This document shows, one piece after another, positions 25,618-35,158 of a stretch of 36,601 nucleotides of DNA; within the stretch, counting starts at the first letter, position 1; each line of letters opens with the position of its first letter. Both the position numbers and the translations under genes were made by a program. A model generated the notes under the pieces. The model ran no database searches, had not been told where the DNA came from, and worked only from the letters and a program-made list of their open reading frames with translations. The stretch comes from Patescibacteria group bacterium (lineage in GTDB: Bacteria > Patescibacteriota > 4484-211), in contig JAHJGY010000009.1 in assembly GCA_018824115.1 (NCBI GenBank), positions 1 through 36,601 of the forward strand. Direction: 5' to 3'.

Positions 25618-26826
25618 CTACTCGTAACGTAAAGCGTCCAGTGGGTTAAGCCCGCTTGCACGCCGGGAAGGGTAGAGACCGGTAGTAAAACCGACAATAA
25701 CAGCAAATATAACGACACCCAATGCAAATATCACTGGGGTATGAAACACGTCTACTGGCTCGTTGCCAGTCGCATATGCTAAACGATTAAGTACAAAATT
25801 AGCTCCCTCTCCCAATCCGTACCCAAACAAAATTCCCAATGCGCCGCCAATACAGGAAATAATCAAGGCTTCGGAAAGAAATAAAGCGAAAACATCCTTT
25901 CTCTTCGCACCTAATGCCTTCATTAAACCCACTTCTCTAGTCCTTTCTAGTAAAGATACAGTCAAAGTATTAAACATACCTAAAGCGGCAACTATCAAAG
26001 CAATGGCACCAAACGACGCTAAAACGATCCGAAAGATTGAGAATATCTGGTCAATCTGCTGTACAGTATCTACTGCTGACATAGTGCTAAAACCTAATGA
26101 CTCTACTTTCCCCCTCACATCCTCTAACTGCGATTTATTCTCCACCCGCAATTTCGCCTGCGAATAATTCTCGACACCTTTATTCTTTAAAATATCAAAG
26201 GGTAAAAAGGTGTAGGGAGTCTCGTTATCATCTATAACACCTGTTATTTCCAACTCTTCTTTAACCAGTTTAGTTGATTTCTCGGCCGAATCATCACTCA
26301 GTAATTCCGGAAGAATCCATAACTCCAAGCTAGCCTTCTCACCAACGACCATGTCATACTTGTTCTCTTCTACTCCCACTAATTTTAAAACTGCCTTATT
26401 CACTACGACTTGATTCTTGTCTGCCTCATAAACCGTTCCAACACTGGCTTTAATCGAAGACAATTTTAAATAATCCGGCGATGCACCAAAAACGACAATA
26501 TCTGTGGAAGATCCGCCAAAACTAATTTTCCCCGGTAAACTGATCAACGGCTCAATTAGCTCTACTCCTTCAATAGCGTTTAGATTTCTCAGACTTTCCC
26601 CATTAAGTCTAATAATCTTGCTTTTCACCGTAGAAATATCAATAACCCGCAACGCGTCCAAACCTGTAATTCGTTCTACAATTAGGAGTTGAATTCCATA
26701 CCCTAAGGAAACAAGGAACACAATTGCGCCAATACCTACAGTGACGCCACCAATCGTTAATAGACTTCTCAATTTTTTACCAAATAGAGTTTTTAATGCA
26801 ATAATAAAAAGTGATGAGAATTTCAT
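25618..26826 (-). CDS. ABC transporter permease, MacB/FtsX type
   Basis: N-terminal TM, periplasmic core-like region, FtsX C-terminal TMs (LLERTREVGLMKALGAKRKDVFALFLSEALIIS). Confidence 0.88.
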   Translation of the reverse strand: MKFSSLFIIALKTLFGKKLRSLLTIGGVTVGIGAIVFLVSLGYGIQLLIVERITGLDALRVIDISTVKSKIIRLNGESLRNLNAIEGVELIEPLISLPGKISFGGSSTDIVVFGASPDYLKLSSIKASVGTVYEADKNQVVVNKAVLKLVGVEENKYDMVVGEKASLELWILPELLSDDSAEKSTKLVKEELEITGVIDDNETPYTFLPFDILKNKGVENYSQAKLRVENKSQLEDVRGKVESLGFSTMSAVDTVQQIDQIFSIFRIVLASFGAIALIVAALGMFNTLTVSLLERTREVGLMKALGAKRKDVFALFLSEALIISCIGGALGILFGYGLGEGANFVLNRLAYATGNEPVDVFHTPVIFALGVVIFAVIVGFTTGLYPSRRASGLNPLDALRYE

Positions 26827-27560
26827 TTTATTCCATGTGTTTTAAGATCGTTGATCAAATCACCAATTTCTTTCCTAGCGAAAGATCCCTCTATACGACC
26901 ATCCTTAATTGCAATTGCACGGTCAGCAAATTCTAGGAACCGCAACTCGTGCGTGACCATCACTACAGTCCGACCGAACCGCTTAATTAAATCAATGAAT
27001 AACTGAATAACCTCATTTCCGGATTTAGTATCCAAGTTGCCGGTAGGTTCATCGGCAACTATCACAATTGGGTCAGTACTTAAGGCCCGCGCCACACTTA
27101 CTTTCTGCTGTTCTCCCCCTGATAGCTGGGAAGGGTGCTTTGTAGCAAATTCTCCTAAACCTACCTGACCCAAAGAGTAGAGAGCTCGTTCTTGTGCATA
27201 CTTCATTGACCCGCCCCTCAAGAGCAATGGCAACGCCACATTTTCTATTACATTCAAACTTTTTACCCAATTTGCCTGTTGATATACCACCCCATAGTGA
27301 AAATTGCGAAACTCAGCCCGTGCATCCTCCTCTAACCCAAAGACATCGCGCCCTTGAACATACACTTTACCCGTAGTTGGCGGTTCTAAACCAATAATCG
27401 TATTTAATAGTGTGGATTTCCCTGAACCAGAAGGCCCATAAATAATCGTAAACTCCTGCGGATAGATATGTAATTCAGCTTCGTGTAAAACATTTGACTG
27501 CCCGCGACCAGAGGGGAATTCTTTGTTCACTTTTTCAAGGCGAATAATATGTTTTTTCAT
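26823..27560 (-). CDS. ABC transporter ATP-binding protein, MacB/LolD type
   Basis: Walker [10 protein letters not shown], signature [15 protein letters not shown], Walker [13 protein letters not shown]. Confidence 0.93.
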   Translation of the reverse strand: MKKHIIRLEKVNKEFPSGRGQSNVLHEAELHIYPQEFTIIYGPSGSGKSTLLNTIIGLEPPTTGKVYVQGRDVFGLEEDARAEFRNFHYGVVYQQANWVKSLNVIENVALPLLLRGGSMKYAQERALYSLGQVGLGEFATKHPSQLSGGEQQKVSVARALSTDPIVIVADEPTGNLDTKSGNEVIQLFIDLIKRFGRTVVMVTHELRFLEFADRAIAIKDGRIEGSFARKEIGDLINDLKTHGIK

Positions 27561-27590
27561 GAACTAGTTCGAGAAATATGGAACTCTGGA

Positions 27591-28703
27591 TCAAGAACCG
27601 GGCAGTTCTTCTCTTAGACTATAGGTAACTGTCTCAGCCAATATCTCATTAATCTCCGCAAAAATCGCATCTAAATCATCACCCGTTGGCGCATAAAAGT
27701 GTAAACCATCTGTTAGATCAGCAATGTCACCCATCAGTTCATATGCCTCTGTTCCTGGCCCTGCCGCGGTTCCCAAGCTAATCGTAAAAATCGGATAATC
27801 AGCATTAGCTGCAAGTTCTGCTTGATACAACGCATATTGTACTGGGTATTGCGCTGGAGGTACATGTGTTGGCGCCGGCGGCATCGCCTGCACCTGGTTC
27901 GCAGGCCGATTGGCAATTCCGTCGGAGAGCAAAACCATGGCCCGGATCGAATCAACACGCGCACCAGCATCAAGTTCTTCTCGTGACAGAAGAATTCCCT
28001 CACCTATATTCGTCAAACTCTCGCAACCAGTATCACAACCCCACCCCCCACATAGACTACCAATACCCGCGTCAACTACATTGAAATTACTTGATAATGG
28101 GAGCAATTGAGTCGCATTGGTCGTAAATTTAGTTAAACCAACTAAATCTTGGCCCTCGTTTAGCCGGTCAACAAAACCTACAGCGGCTACCTTCACATCC
28201 CCTGCCGGCTGAAATTCATCGTACTCATCTACCCCGTCAATATTATTCTCGCATCCATCATCATCCATACTACCGGAAGTATCTAATGTTAATATCACAT
28301 CAATCGGTCTCGCACCCCCTTGAAGGATAGTTACTTCTGCTAATAACCGGCGTCTAGCATCTCCCCTTTCGGCTGTAATATCAACTTCTTTTTGATTACC
28401 ACTAGTCAACACCGTTCGACGGATGGTAACTAAACCAATCCGGTAAGTATCTGAGTAGTTTAAATTCTCTGGCCAGTCACCATCATTTTGAATATGTTGC
28501 AGAGTATCGTACATTGCTCCCTCAACCGCATAATAAACCTGATTCACCCGATGAACTAAATCCACACCCGAGTACCCCGCGCGCGTAAAGAGTAAACTGA
28601 CGGCAATAAAACCAATAGCGGCGGCAGCAACTAAAATAACTGCCGTTAATACTGCAAACCCTTTATTATTTTTTACCTCAGTAAAATAATTTCTCAACAT
28701 CAC
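27591..28703 (-). CDS. Pilin-like N-terminus fused to a von Willebrand factor A domain
   Basis: NNKGFAVLTAVILVAAAAIGFIAVSLLF prepilin/PilX-like N-terminus; MIDAS DTSGSMDDDG, plus a later MVLLSDGIANR segment. Confidence 0.8.
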   Translation of the reverse strand: MMLRNYFTEVKNNKGFAVLTAVILVAAAAIGFIAVSLLFTRAGYSGVDLVHRVNQVYYAVEGAMYDTLQHIQNDGDWPENLNYSDTYRIGLVTIRRTVLTSGNQKEVDITAERGDARRRLLAEVTILQGGARPIDVILTLDTSGSMDDDGCENNIDGVDEYDEFQPAGDVKVAAVGFVDRLNEGQDLVGLTKFTTNATQLLPLSSNFNVVDAGIGSLCGGWGCDTGCESLTNIGEGILLSREELDAGARVDSIRAMVLLSDGIANRPANQVQAMPPAPTHVPPAQYPVQYALYQAELAANADYPIFTISLGTAAGPGTEAYELMGDIADLTDGLHFYAPTGDDLDAIFAEINEILAETVTYSLREELPGS

Positions 28704-29195
28704 TTACTTTGCTTTCTCTTGTAATCTCCGGCTAGCTGCAGTTGCAAACGTTCGCCAGCGACTACCATCCCTAAGTGTAAAAGCTATTCGGACGCTAGGA
28801 TACTCATTGGAAAAAGAAACGTCTTCAAGCAAATAATCACTAATATAAACACCTGACGGCATGAACGATTCAATTACTCCGGTACCCTCGTCTTCAAGAT
28901 ATAAAACACTATCTTGAACAAAAATAACTTCACCCGAGCCCGATTTCTCCACCCGTAATTGATCGCCAGAAATAATATCTACATCATCGCTGTAACGAAT
29001 TTTTTGCGTTATCTGTTGCAGAATATGGAATCCAGCCCTATCAAGTACTTGAAACTGTTGAGATTGCACTCTAAAACTTAACACTTGAGAAATGAACTGC
29101 GGAAGAATGAGCAGAACAATCGCCGCTAAAACAGTATAAACGAGCAACCCAATTAATGAGAATCCTTTTGTTGTATTATTATCTTTTAGCTTCAT
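28704..29195 (-). CDS. Minor pseudopilin (PilW/GspJ-like)
   Basis: TTKGFSLIGLLVYTVLAAIVLLIL prepilin motif. Confidence 0.7.
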   Translation of the reverse strand: MKLKDNNTTKGFSLIGLLVYTVLAAIVLLILPQFISQVLSFRVQSQQFQVLDRAGFHILQQITQKIRYSDDVDIISGDQLRVEKSGSGEVIFVQDSVLYLEDEGTGVIESFMPSGVYISDYLLEDVSFSNEYPSVRIAFTLRDGSRWRTFATAASRRLQEKAK

Positions 29196-29653
29196 TCCTC
29201 TACAACACCTACCTCCGAATAGTAGGAAACAATTTCTTTTTCATGTGTAACTCCTAAATCTGACCAGTGGACACTTACTTCTACCCTTTTCGTTTTTTTA
29301 TCCTCGTCACCACTATCAGACAAATTACCATCCGCGTCACGCAGTGCGTTACTTATTGTAATAACCCTAGTAAAATCACCTATCTCTTCACTTCCGGTCA
29401 GCAATACCCACACACCAGAGCCCAAATCGGGATGATATTCTCCAACTGATACTTCTTCCCATTGATGAGACAACACATTATAAGCCGATTCCATTGCCTC
29501 TTGCGCGTAGAACACAGCCTGTATCTGATCACCAATATCTACCCCAACGCTATAACCACGTATCATTACCCCAACCAGCGGAACCATTACAATCGCCAGA
29601 ATTGCCACTGCCAAAACTATCTCAATTAAAGAATACCCGTCTTGTCTCTTCAC
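29192..29653 (-). CDS. Minor pseudopilin (PilV/GspI-like)
   Basis: QDGYSLIEIVLAVAILAIVMVPL prepilin motif. Confidence 0.75.
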   Translation of the reverse strand: MKRQDGYSLIEIVLAVAILAIVMVPLVGVMIRGYSVGVDIGDQIQAVFYAQEAMESAYNVLSHQWEEVSVGEYHPDLGSGVWVLLTGSEEIGDFTRVITISNALRDADGNLSDSGDEDKKTKRVEVSVHWSDLGVTHEKEIVSYYSEVGVVEE

Positions 29654-29665
29654 AGTAAGATTAAA

Positions 29666-30127
29666 TTAATCTAAATCGATAACCCCATTGCCGCTGACCG
29701 AAATTCGCTTATGTAAACGACCATCACTAAGAGTGATACTACCAACAACAGAAGAGGTGCCTGTTAACTTTGCAAAAAAGACTTCATCTCCTGCGAAAGT
29801 AACCTCATCGAAGTATACACTCGCCGGCAAACGGTACACCTGAATAATATCTACCGGTTTGTTGTCGGTTATCAAAAGATACTCGCTAATATCCAGGACA
29901 AGGTGAACCCCGTAGGCTTTACCTTCCTTAACCCTGACCGAATAATCCTGCGCCTCTTGCAGAGTTAGCATCAATTCCGCCGCAGCCTGATCCACCAGAG
30001 AACGTTGGAATAAAAGCTGATAGGCGCCAATCCCCATTAATGCTAACGCACTAATAATTGCGAAAGCGAGTAATATTTCGATTAAAGTAAAACCTGTATT
30101 TCTCTGCCAAGTTCGACTAGATACCAT
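29666..30127 (-). CDS. Minor pseudopilin (GspH/FimT-like)
   Basis: NTGFTLIEILLAFAIISALALMGIGAYQ prepilin motif. Confidence 0.78.
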   Translation of the reverse strand: MVSSRTWQRNTGFTLIEILLAFAIISALALMGIGAYQLLFQRSLVDQAAAELMLTLQEAQDYSVRVKEGKAYGVHLVLDISEYLLITDNKPVDIIQVYRLPASVYFDEVTFAGDEVFFAKLTGTSSVVGSITLSDGRLHKRISVSGNGVIDLD

Positions 30128-30233
30128 TCTGTTACCATTATACGGAATAGCAGATAAATGTAAAGGAAATTATTTGGGGGGATAACCGGCAGCCGTGTGA
30201 TAAATCACTTGGCTCAGATTAACATAGCGGCAG

Positions 30234-30270
30234 CCACGTTTATTCCGATGGACATCGGAATATCACGTGG
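30234..30270 (-). repeat. Nested hairpin at the tRNA-Ala 3' trailer
   Basis: Minus strand: CCACGTGATATTCCGATgtccATCGGAATAAACGTGG; outer stem CCACGT/ACGTGG includes the tRNA CCA end. Confidence 0.65.
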
Positions 30271-30343
30271 TGGACCGTAGGAGATTCGAACTCCTGGCCT
30301 CCACTATGCGACAGTGGCGCTCTACCAACTGAGCTAACGGCCC
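30268..30343 (-). tRNA. tRNA-Ala (anticodon CGC), CCA encoded
   Basis: GGGCCGTTAGCTCAGTTGGTAGAGCGCCACTGTCGCATAGTGGAGGCCAGGAGTTCGAATCTCCTACGGTCCACCA folds as a cloverleaf by hand; loop GTCGCAT. Confidence 0.85.
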
Positions 30344-30465
30344 AAAACACACCAACATTGTATCAAACCCAATTCCTGATCAGGTTTGCTTGTTGACTCA
30401 TTCCAATCTTCTCAATGGCTAAGCCATTGGGATCGCTGCTGTGAAAGTGTTATCGGCAAGGTGAC

Positions 30466-31710
30466 TCACCCGAACATTAACCATTCGGGCTTAAAAAGTA
30501 GTAAGAGACCAATAATTAAAATCAGAATTCCCCCAATTAAACGTGAGTACCGCGCATATTTACCATCTAGCCCCACTGCTTTTAAAGTGGTCATTGCAAT
30601 AAAAAAGATTAACAAATCATCAAGCATGAAAAAGAAAACATAAGCCAACAGGTACGAATAGTATTGCCAGGTATTGAGGTTGCTTAAACTCAAAATATGG
30701 GTAAAAACAGCCGGAAAACCAGCTGAACAAATCAACTCAATTAAATTCACCACAAACGCCAGCAGCACAATCCCCACTAACGCTCCCCCCAAGTTTCTGC
30801 CCTCTATAACTTCCCTCAACAGATCCGTAATCCTCGTTTTTCGCTCCCCTCCCGTCACTTTGCAAACGCCACCCCTGTTTTTCCAAAAATCGTTTAAACA
30901 GTAACCTGCAATAATAAAAGCTGCTAACCCTACGATAACGCGGATCCACGAAATATATCCCAGAAACAAGAACAAATTCAGCCAGGCACTCATGAAAAGG
31001 AAATACACGAAAGCCGAAGTAACAATAAAAGCGGCCCCGAGAAGCCACCTGCGGTAGCCATCTTCCATACCGAGTAATAAACTAATTAAGAACACCAGCG
31101 CCCACATTGCACAGGGGTTGAATCCATCTATCAGGCCAAGGATTACACTCAGAACGGGTAATGATAAACCTTTAATATTTATTTCCCCAAGTAAAGGTAT
31201 CGTGAGTTTATCAACCCTACCCAAATCCTGATCAACTTCACCACATCCACAATCGTTTGCACAAGCAGCTGGTGTTGGCATTAAACTTATCGTCGGTTCC
31301 GGACTAATAATTGACGCAACCACGTCGGGACAAGGAGTCTCCAATGAGTTTTTAACGAGAGTCTCAATCACCTCACCAGTGGTCTGTTCATTATAAAAAC
31401 CAAGAACGTGCTGGTCCCCTATAACAGTAAAAGGAACTAGACCGCGTTCATTACCGAACTCTTGTGCCACTTTCTTAAACAAACGCGAATTATCGGCATT
31501 ACCAGAAACCTCAAAATCTTTAACTTGAACCTGAGGATATTTCTCGACAAGTTTTGCAAGAAAATCCTTTTCATCCCGGCAATGAGGACAGGTAGACGAC
31601 CAAAAAAGATAAACAGTTACCTTTTCGTCACCAGCTCGTACTGAAACTGGTGTCAGCATTGAAACAATTGAGATGATTAAGAAGAAGATTATTAAAAGTT
31701 TTTTTAGCAT
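30466..31710 (-). CDS. Thioredoxin-like domain fused to a DsbD/CcdA-like membrane domain
   Basis: Signal/TM N-terminus, YLFWSSTCPHCRDEKDFL, then several TM helices with GFNPCAMWALVF and ELICSAGFPAVF. Confidence 0.75.
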   Translation of the reverse strand: MLKKLLIIFFLIISIVSMLTPVSVRAGDEKVTVYLFWSSTCPHCRDEKDFLAKLVEKYPQVQVKDFEVSGNADNSRLFKKVAQEFGNERGLVPFTVIGDQHVLGFYNEQTTGEVIETLVKNSLETPCPDVVASIISPEPTISLMPTPAACANDCGCGEVDQDLGRVDKLTIPLLGEINIKGLSLPVLSVILGLIDGFNPCAMWALVFLISLLLGMEDGYRRWLLGAAFIVTSAFVYFLFMSAWLNLFLFLGYISWIRVIVGLAAFIIAGYCLNDFWKNRGGVCKVTGGERKTRITDLLREVIEGRNLGGALVGIVLLAFVVNLIELICSAGFPAVFTHILSLSNLNTWQYYSYLLAYVFFFMLDDLLIFFIAMTTLKAVGLDGKYARYSRLIGGILILIIGLLLLFKPEWLMFG

Positions 31711-31730
31711 ATGTATATTATAACGCGGCT

Positions 31731-31772
31731 CATCGCCTTCATCCCGATTTTAGATCGGGGTATCACGCGATG
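31731..31772 (-). repeat. Nested hairpin at the tRNA-Arg 3' trailer
   Basis: Minus strand: CATCGCGTGATACCCCGATctaaaATCGGGATGAAGGCGATG; outer stem CATCGC/GCGATG includes the CA of the tRNA CCA. Confidence 0.65.
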
Positions 31773-31846
31773 GCGCCCCCGGAGGGATTCGAACCCGCAA
31801 CCTTTGGTTCCGGAAACCAACGTTCTGTCCATTGAACTACAGGGGC
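31771..31846 (-). tRNA. tRNA-Arg (anticodon CCG), CCA encoded
   Basis: GCCCCTGTAGTTCAATGGACAGAACGTTGGTTTCCGGAACCAAAGGTTGCGGGTTCGAATCCCTCCGGGGGCGCCA; cloverleaf by hand, loop TTCCGGA. Confidence 0.9.
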
Positions 31847-31989
31847 TTGACCATAAAGATTTTATCATAGACTCCAGTAAATTCACCGTTGTATTTCCAT
31901 TTTAAACTCTCGGTTCCACTCTGCGCCACGCATCCATGTCCCGACCGCTAAGAGTATATGATAGAATGAAACTAATCTCATTATTAAGC

Positions 31990-32253
31990 ATGTGCCTAGC
32001 TACTCCACTTCAAATCAAACAAATTAACAAACAAACTGCCACTGTTGGTGACGCTCAGCACACCCACGAGGTGGATTTATCGCTCATAGAAAATGCACAA
32101 ATAGGGGATTGGCTCATTTGTCACGCGAATTTAGCTTTGAATAAAATTAACGAACAGGAAGCTCAGGAAATACTTCAACTCCAACAAAGGGTAAGCCCTT
32201 GCTGTGGCTTACATACGGCTCAATGTACCGAACAGGTAAGGCAGGGATCGTAG
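31990..32253 (+). CDS. hypC: Hydrogenase assembly chaperone HypC/HybG
   Basis: MCLATPLQIKQI... start with Met-Cys as required by the family. The ORF track start at 31936 is too far upstream. Confidence 0.85.
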   Translation: MCLATPLQIKQINKQTATVGDAQHTHEVDLSLIENAQIGDWLICHANLALNKINEQEAQEILQLQQRVSPCCGLHTAQCTEQVRQGS

Positions 32254-33515
32254 GCACGAATAAGCATTTGCACTAATTTCTTTTTCTCCTCATCGCTTTT
32301 ATCTCTGTATTTCTCAATCAGTTGCTGACAGGTTACTTCTAAATTGGCCACGTTTTGTGAAGTTGGCGTTATAATGTTGTACTCATCAATTAAAAAGTTT
32401 TCATTTAAATTAACCCGATGATAAAGCAGACCACGCGGCGCTTCTACGCAACCAACTCCCCGTCCTCCAGAATAGCCAGTTCCCGAAAAAGGCCTTACTA
32501 ATCCCGATTGTAAATCGCTTTCTTCGATTAACCACTCAATTAACTTCTCCGCTTCCTCATAACAGTGAACTATCTCGATTGCCTGAGCAAGATTATTATA
32601 AAAAGGATTATTTAACTGCTCCTCAGAAAAACACTGATTGTACAAATTCTTAGCTCGAGGAGCTAACTGACCAGACGATAGGTTTAGGCGAGTTAAAGCT
32701 CCAGTAAAATAGGTCTTATTTTTTAAGAACGAAAACTTGGCCGAAGAATAATTCCGTACTTCTTCTTGAATATTATTCTCTAAATCCCTCGGGTCAAATC
32801 TATCTCCATTCAATAATCCAACCATACCTCTGTAAAGTGCATAACTGTTGTCATCAGCTAAACTCAGCATGTCTTCTAACACCGAAAATTCTGGGTACTC
32901 TTGTTCGGCAAACAACTCCACTAAATTTACCGCCTCATCAATTGTATCTTCTAATTGTAAAGATAGACTTCGAATTTCCTCTTCTGTTGGCACCATAGTA
33001 AACCCTCCAGGAACAGCCCTTACGGGATGTACAACTCTCCCGCCAACAATGCTAATAATTTTATCGCAAAATCTTTTTATATTTAGGGCCAGATGAAACT
33101 CGGCCGGGAACTTTTCGGCAAGTTCAACGGCACTACTTACGCCTACATAATCGGGCAGAACTAAGAAAAATAGATGCAACAAGTGCGAACCAATAATCTG
33201 ACCGCATAAAAGAAGCTCTCGTAACCGAACTGCTGTTAATTCTGGCTTAATGCGTAACGCTTCCTCAACCGCTTTGATCGCCGCCAGCGTATGAGCAACT
33301 GGACAAACTCCACAGATACGGGAGGTAACCCAAGGGGCTTTGTCAAATTTCTGCCCGACTATCATTGCCTCGAACATCCTCTCCCCCTCATCCACTTGCA
33401 TATGGGCAGTATTCTGATCAAAGTCGATTTTCAATACCCCATGACCCTCGATACGCGTTACATATTGATTCAATTGTTGAACAAATTGATCAGCCATAAT
33501 TTCATCAGCACCCAC
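32220..33515 (-). CDS. NiFe hydrogenase large (alpha) subunit, group 3b/sulfhydrogenase-like
   Basis: RICGVCPVAHTLAAIKAVEEA (L1) and C-terminal DPCLTCSVH* (L2). Confidence 0.92.
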   Translation of the reverse strand: MGADEIMADQFVQQLNQYVTRIEGHGVLKIDFDQNTAHMQVDEGERMFEAMIVGQKFDKAPWVTSRICGVCPVAHTLAAIKAVEEALRIKPELTAVRLRELLLCGQIIGSHLLHLFFLVLPDYVGVSSAVELAEKFPAEFHLALNIKRFCDKIISIVGGRVVHPVRAVPGGFTMVPTEEEIRSLSLQLEDTIDEAVNLVELFAEQEYPEFSVLEDMLSLADDNSYALYRGMVGLLNGDRFDPRDLENNIQEEVRNYSSAKFSFLKNKTYFTGALTRLNLSSGQLAPRAKNLYNQCFSEEQLNNPFYNNLAQAIEIVHCYEEAEKLIEWLIEESDLQSGLVRPFSGTGYSGGRGVGCVEAPRGLLYHRVNLNENFLIDEYNIITPTSQNVANLEVTCQQLIEKYRDKSDEEKKKLVQMLIRAYDPCLTCSVH

Positions 33516-33541
33516 AACTCAACTTCGGCGGGCGCGGTAAC

Positions 33542-34348
33542 TTAAATTTTTTGGATTTTCAGTTTTGGGCTAAGTTTTGAATTTTGAGTTTTAACATTAG
33601 AGTTTTCATTTCTCCAATAAATTCTAAACCTCTTACCAATTTCCTCTTCGGACATAAACTCCTTAAACTTTTTCTTCAGCGCCTCCACATTAGTCCCGTC
33701 CAATTTGCCCCAACAGCCATAACAAGGGATACCATGCGAAAGACACAAAGCCCCACACCCTCCGCGTGTCACCGGCCCCATACAGGGCAAATTTTCTAAC
33801 AGCAAACACCGGTTCTGCTTAGCTTTACACTCCATACATACCGTGTAAGATTTAGGCCGCGGAAAAAATCCATGTACTAGTTTTCCCAAAACTTCTTCTG
33901 CCTCGGAGCCACTCACCGGACACCCGGGTATCACCACATCTACCTTAATATGTGCTGAAAGTGGCCGGCTATCTGTTGCTTTTAATCGGTATTCGGAATT
34001 ATATATCTTATTCTTTGCCGCCTCTCTCTCAGATTGGTTAAGAATGCTATTAACGCCGCCGATCGCCGCACACGAACCTAAAGCCACTACAATCCCGGCC
34101 CGCTCCCTAATCTCTTTTACCAACTCTACCTCTTCGCTAGTAATCGGAGTTCCTTCAATTATCACCACATCAAAGTTCTGCCGCAAGGCTTCCGAACGAT
34201 CTTGAGCCAACCGCCATTCAACAAACTCTACTTTATCACTAAGATCTAATAATCTCTCCTTAAAAGATATTAATTCTAGCTGGCATCCCTCACAGTCCGT
34301 TAAATCAATAATTGCTAAAGTTGGTTTCAATTCTTTTTTCATTGCCAA
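33542..34348 (-). CDS. NiFe hydrogenase small (delta) subunit
   Basis: LTDCEGCQLEL, ALGSCAAIGG, VIPGCPVSG, additional Fe-S cysteines CMECK..NRC, LPCMGPVTRGGCGALC, PCYGC. Confidence 0.92.
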   Translation of the reverse strand: MAMKKELKPTLAIIDLTDCEGCQLELISFKERLLDLSDKVEFVEWRLAQDRSEALRQNFDVVIIEGTPITSEEVELVKEIRERAGIVVALGSCAAIGGVNSILNQSEREAAKNKIYNSEYRLKATDSRPLSAHIKVDVVIPGCPVSGSEAEEVLGKLVHGFFPRPKSYTVCMECKAKQNRCLLLENLPCMGPVTRGGCGALCLSHGIPCYGCWGKLDGTNVEALKKKFKEFMSEEEIGKRFRIYWRNENSNVKTQNSKLSPKLKIQKI

Positions 34349-35139
34349 TCACAATTTCTCAACTGCTCATAACTAAACACCGGCCCATCCACACATACAT
34401 AGTACTTACCGAGCGTACAATGCTGACACTTACCTACCCCGCATTTCATGTGCCGTTCTAACGACATAAAAATTCTATCATCGGATACGCAAATCTCTTT
34501 AAGCTCTTCAATTACGAATTTGAACATCACCGGCGGTCCGCATATCACCGCCGCTAAATTGTTAGGAGGAAAATCTATCTTTTTAAAAAGCGCCGTTACT
34601 ACGCCTACATGACCTTCCCAATCAGGACAGTCTTCATCAATAGTTTGATAAAGGTTCATCTCTCTTTCCCATTCTTTAAGGTCTTTCTTAAAAAGGAAAC
34701 CATACGGATCCCGGCACCCATAAAGAAGATAAATCTCACCATAATCTGATCTATGTAATAAAATATTCTTAATTAAAGGACGTAAAGGGACCAGGCCCAA
34801 GCCTCCTCCAACCAAGACAAGGTTTTTACCTCTAAGTTGCGGGAGTGAGAATCCATTTCCAAACGGGCCGCGAATTCCTACCACATCCCCTTCTCGTAAT
34901 TTATGTAAGGCTGTAGTTACCGTACCCACTTTACGCACTGCCAGTTCAATAAAGTCTTCAGCAGGATGACTGGTAATCACCACAGGGATCTCGCCGGCAC
35001 CAAGGACAGAAAGTTCTATAAACTGGCCAGGATTGAAACCGAGTATATGGTCCAAACGAAAAAGCTTAACGTCGGGACATAAATCCTTAATTTCTCTGAT
35101 TTGAACCAACTCAGGTTTGTAATCGCTCTGCAATTCCAT
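34339..35139 (-). CDS. Hydrogenase gamma subunit, FAD/NAD(P)-binding oxidoreductase
   Basis: FNPGQFIELSV, GIRGPFGNGF, LVGGGLGLVPLRPLI, CGPPVMFK, MKCGVGKCQHC. Confidence 0.9.
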   Translation of the reverse strand: MELQSDYKPELVQIREIKDLCPDVKLFRLDHILGFNPGQFIELSVLGAGEIPVVITSHPAEDFIELAVRKVGTVTTALHKLREGDVVGIRGPFGNGFSLPQLRGKNLVLVGGGLGLVPLRPLIKNILLHRSDYGEIYLLYGCRDPYGFLFKKDLKEWEREMNLYQTIDEDCPDWEGHVGVVTALFKKIDFPPNNLAAVICGPPVMFKFVIEELKEICVSDDRIFMSLERHMKCGVGKCQHCTLGKYYVCVDGPVFSYEQLRNCDWQ

Positions 35140-35158
35140 TTTTAATTAAGAATTAATT

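Noticed and set aside
25618-27560. ABC transporter as an antimicrobial resistance or novel defence system
   Set aside because: Ordinary MacB/FtsX-type pair; nothing in the motifs or neighbours indicates defence.
30386-30643. ORF 30386..30643(+) and similar ORFs antisense to the thioredoxin-DsbD gene
   Set aside because: Antisense to a well-supported membrane protein gene; no domain.
31704-31905. ORFs 31704..31886(-) and 31711..31905(+)
   Set aside because: Overlap the tRNA-Arg gene and its trailer hairpin; spurious translations of tRNA sequence.
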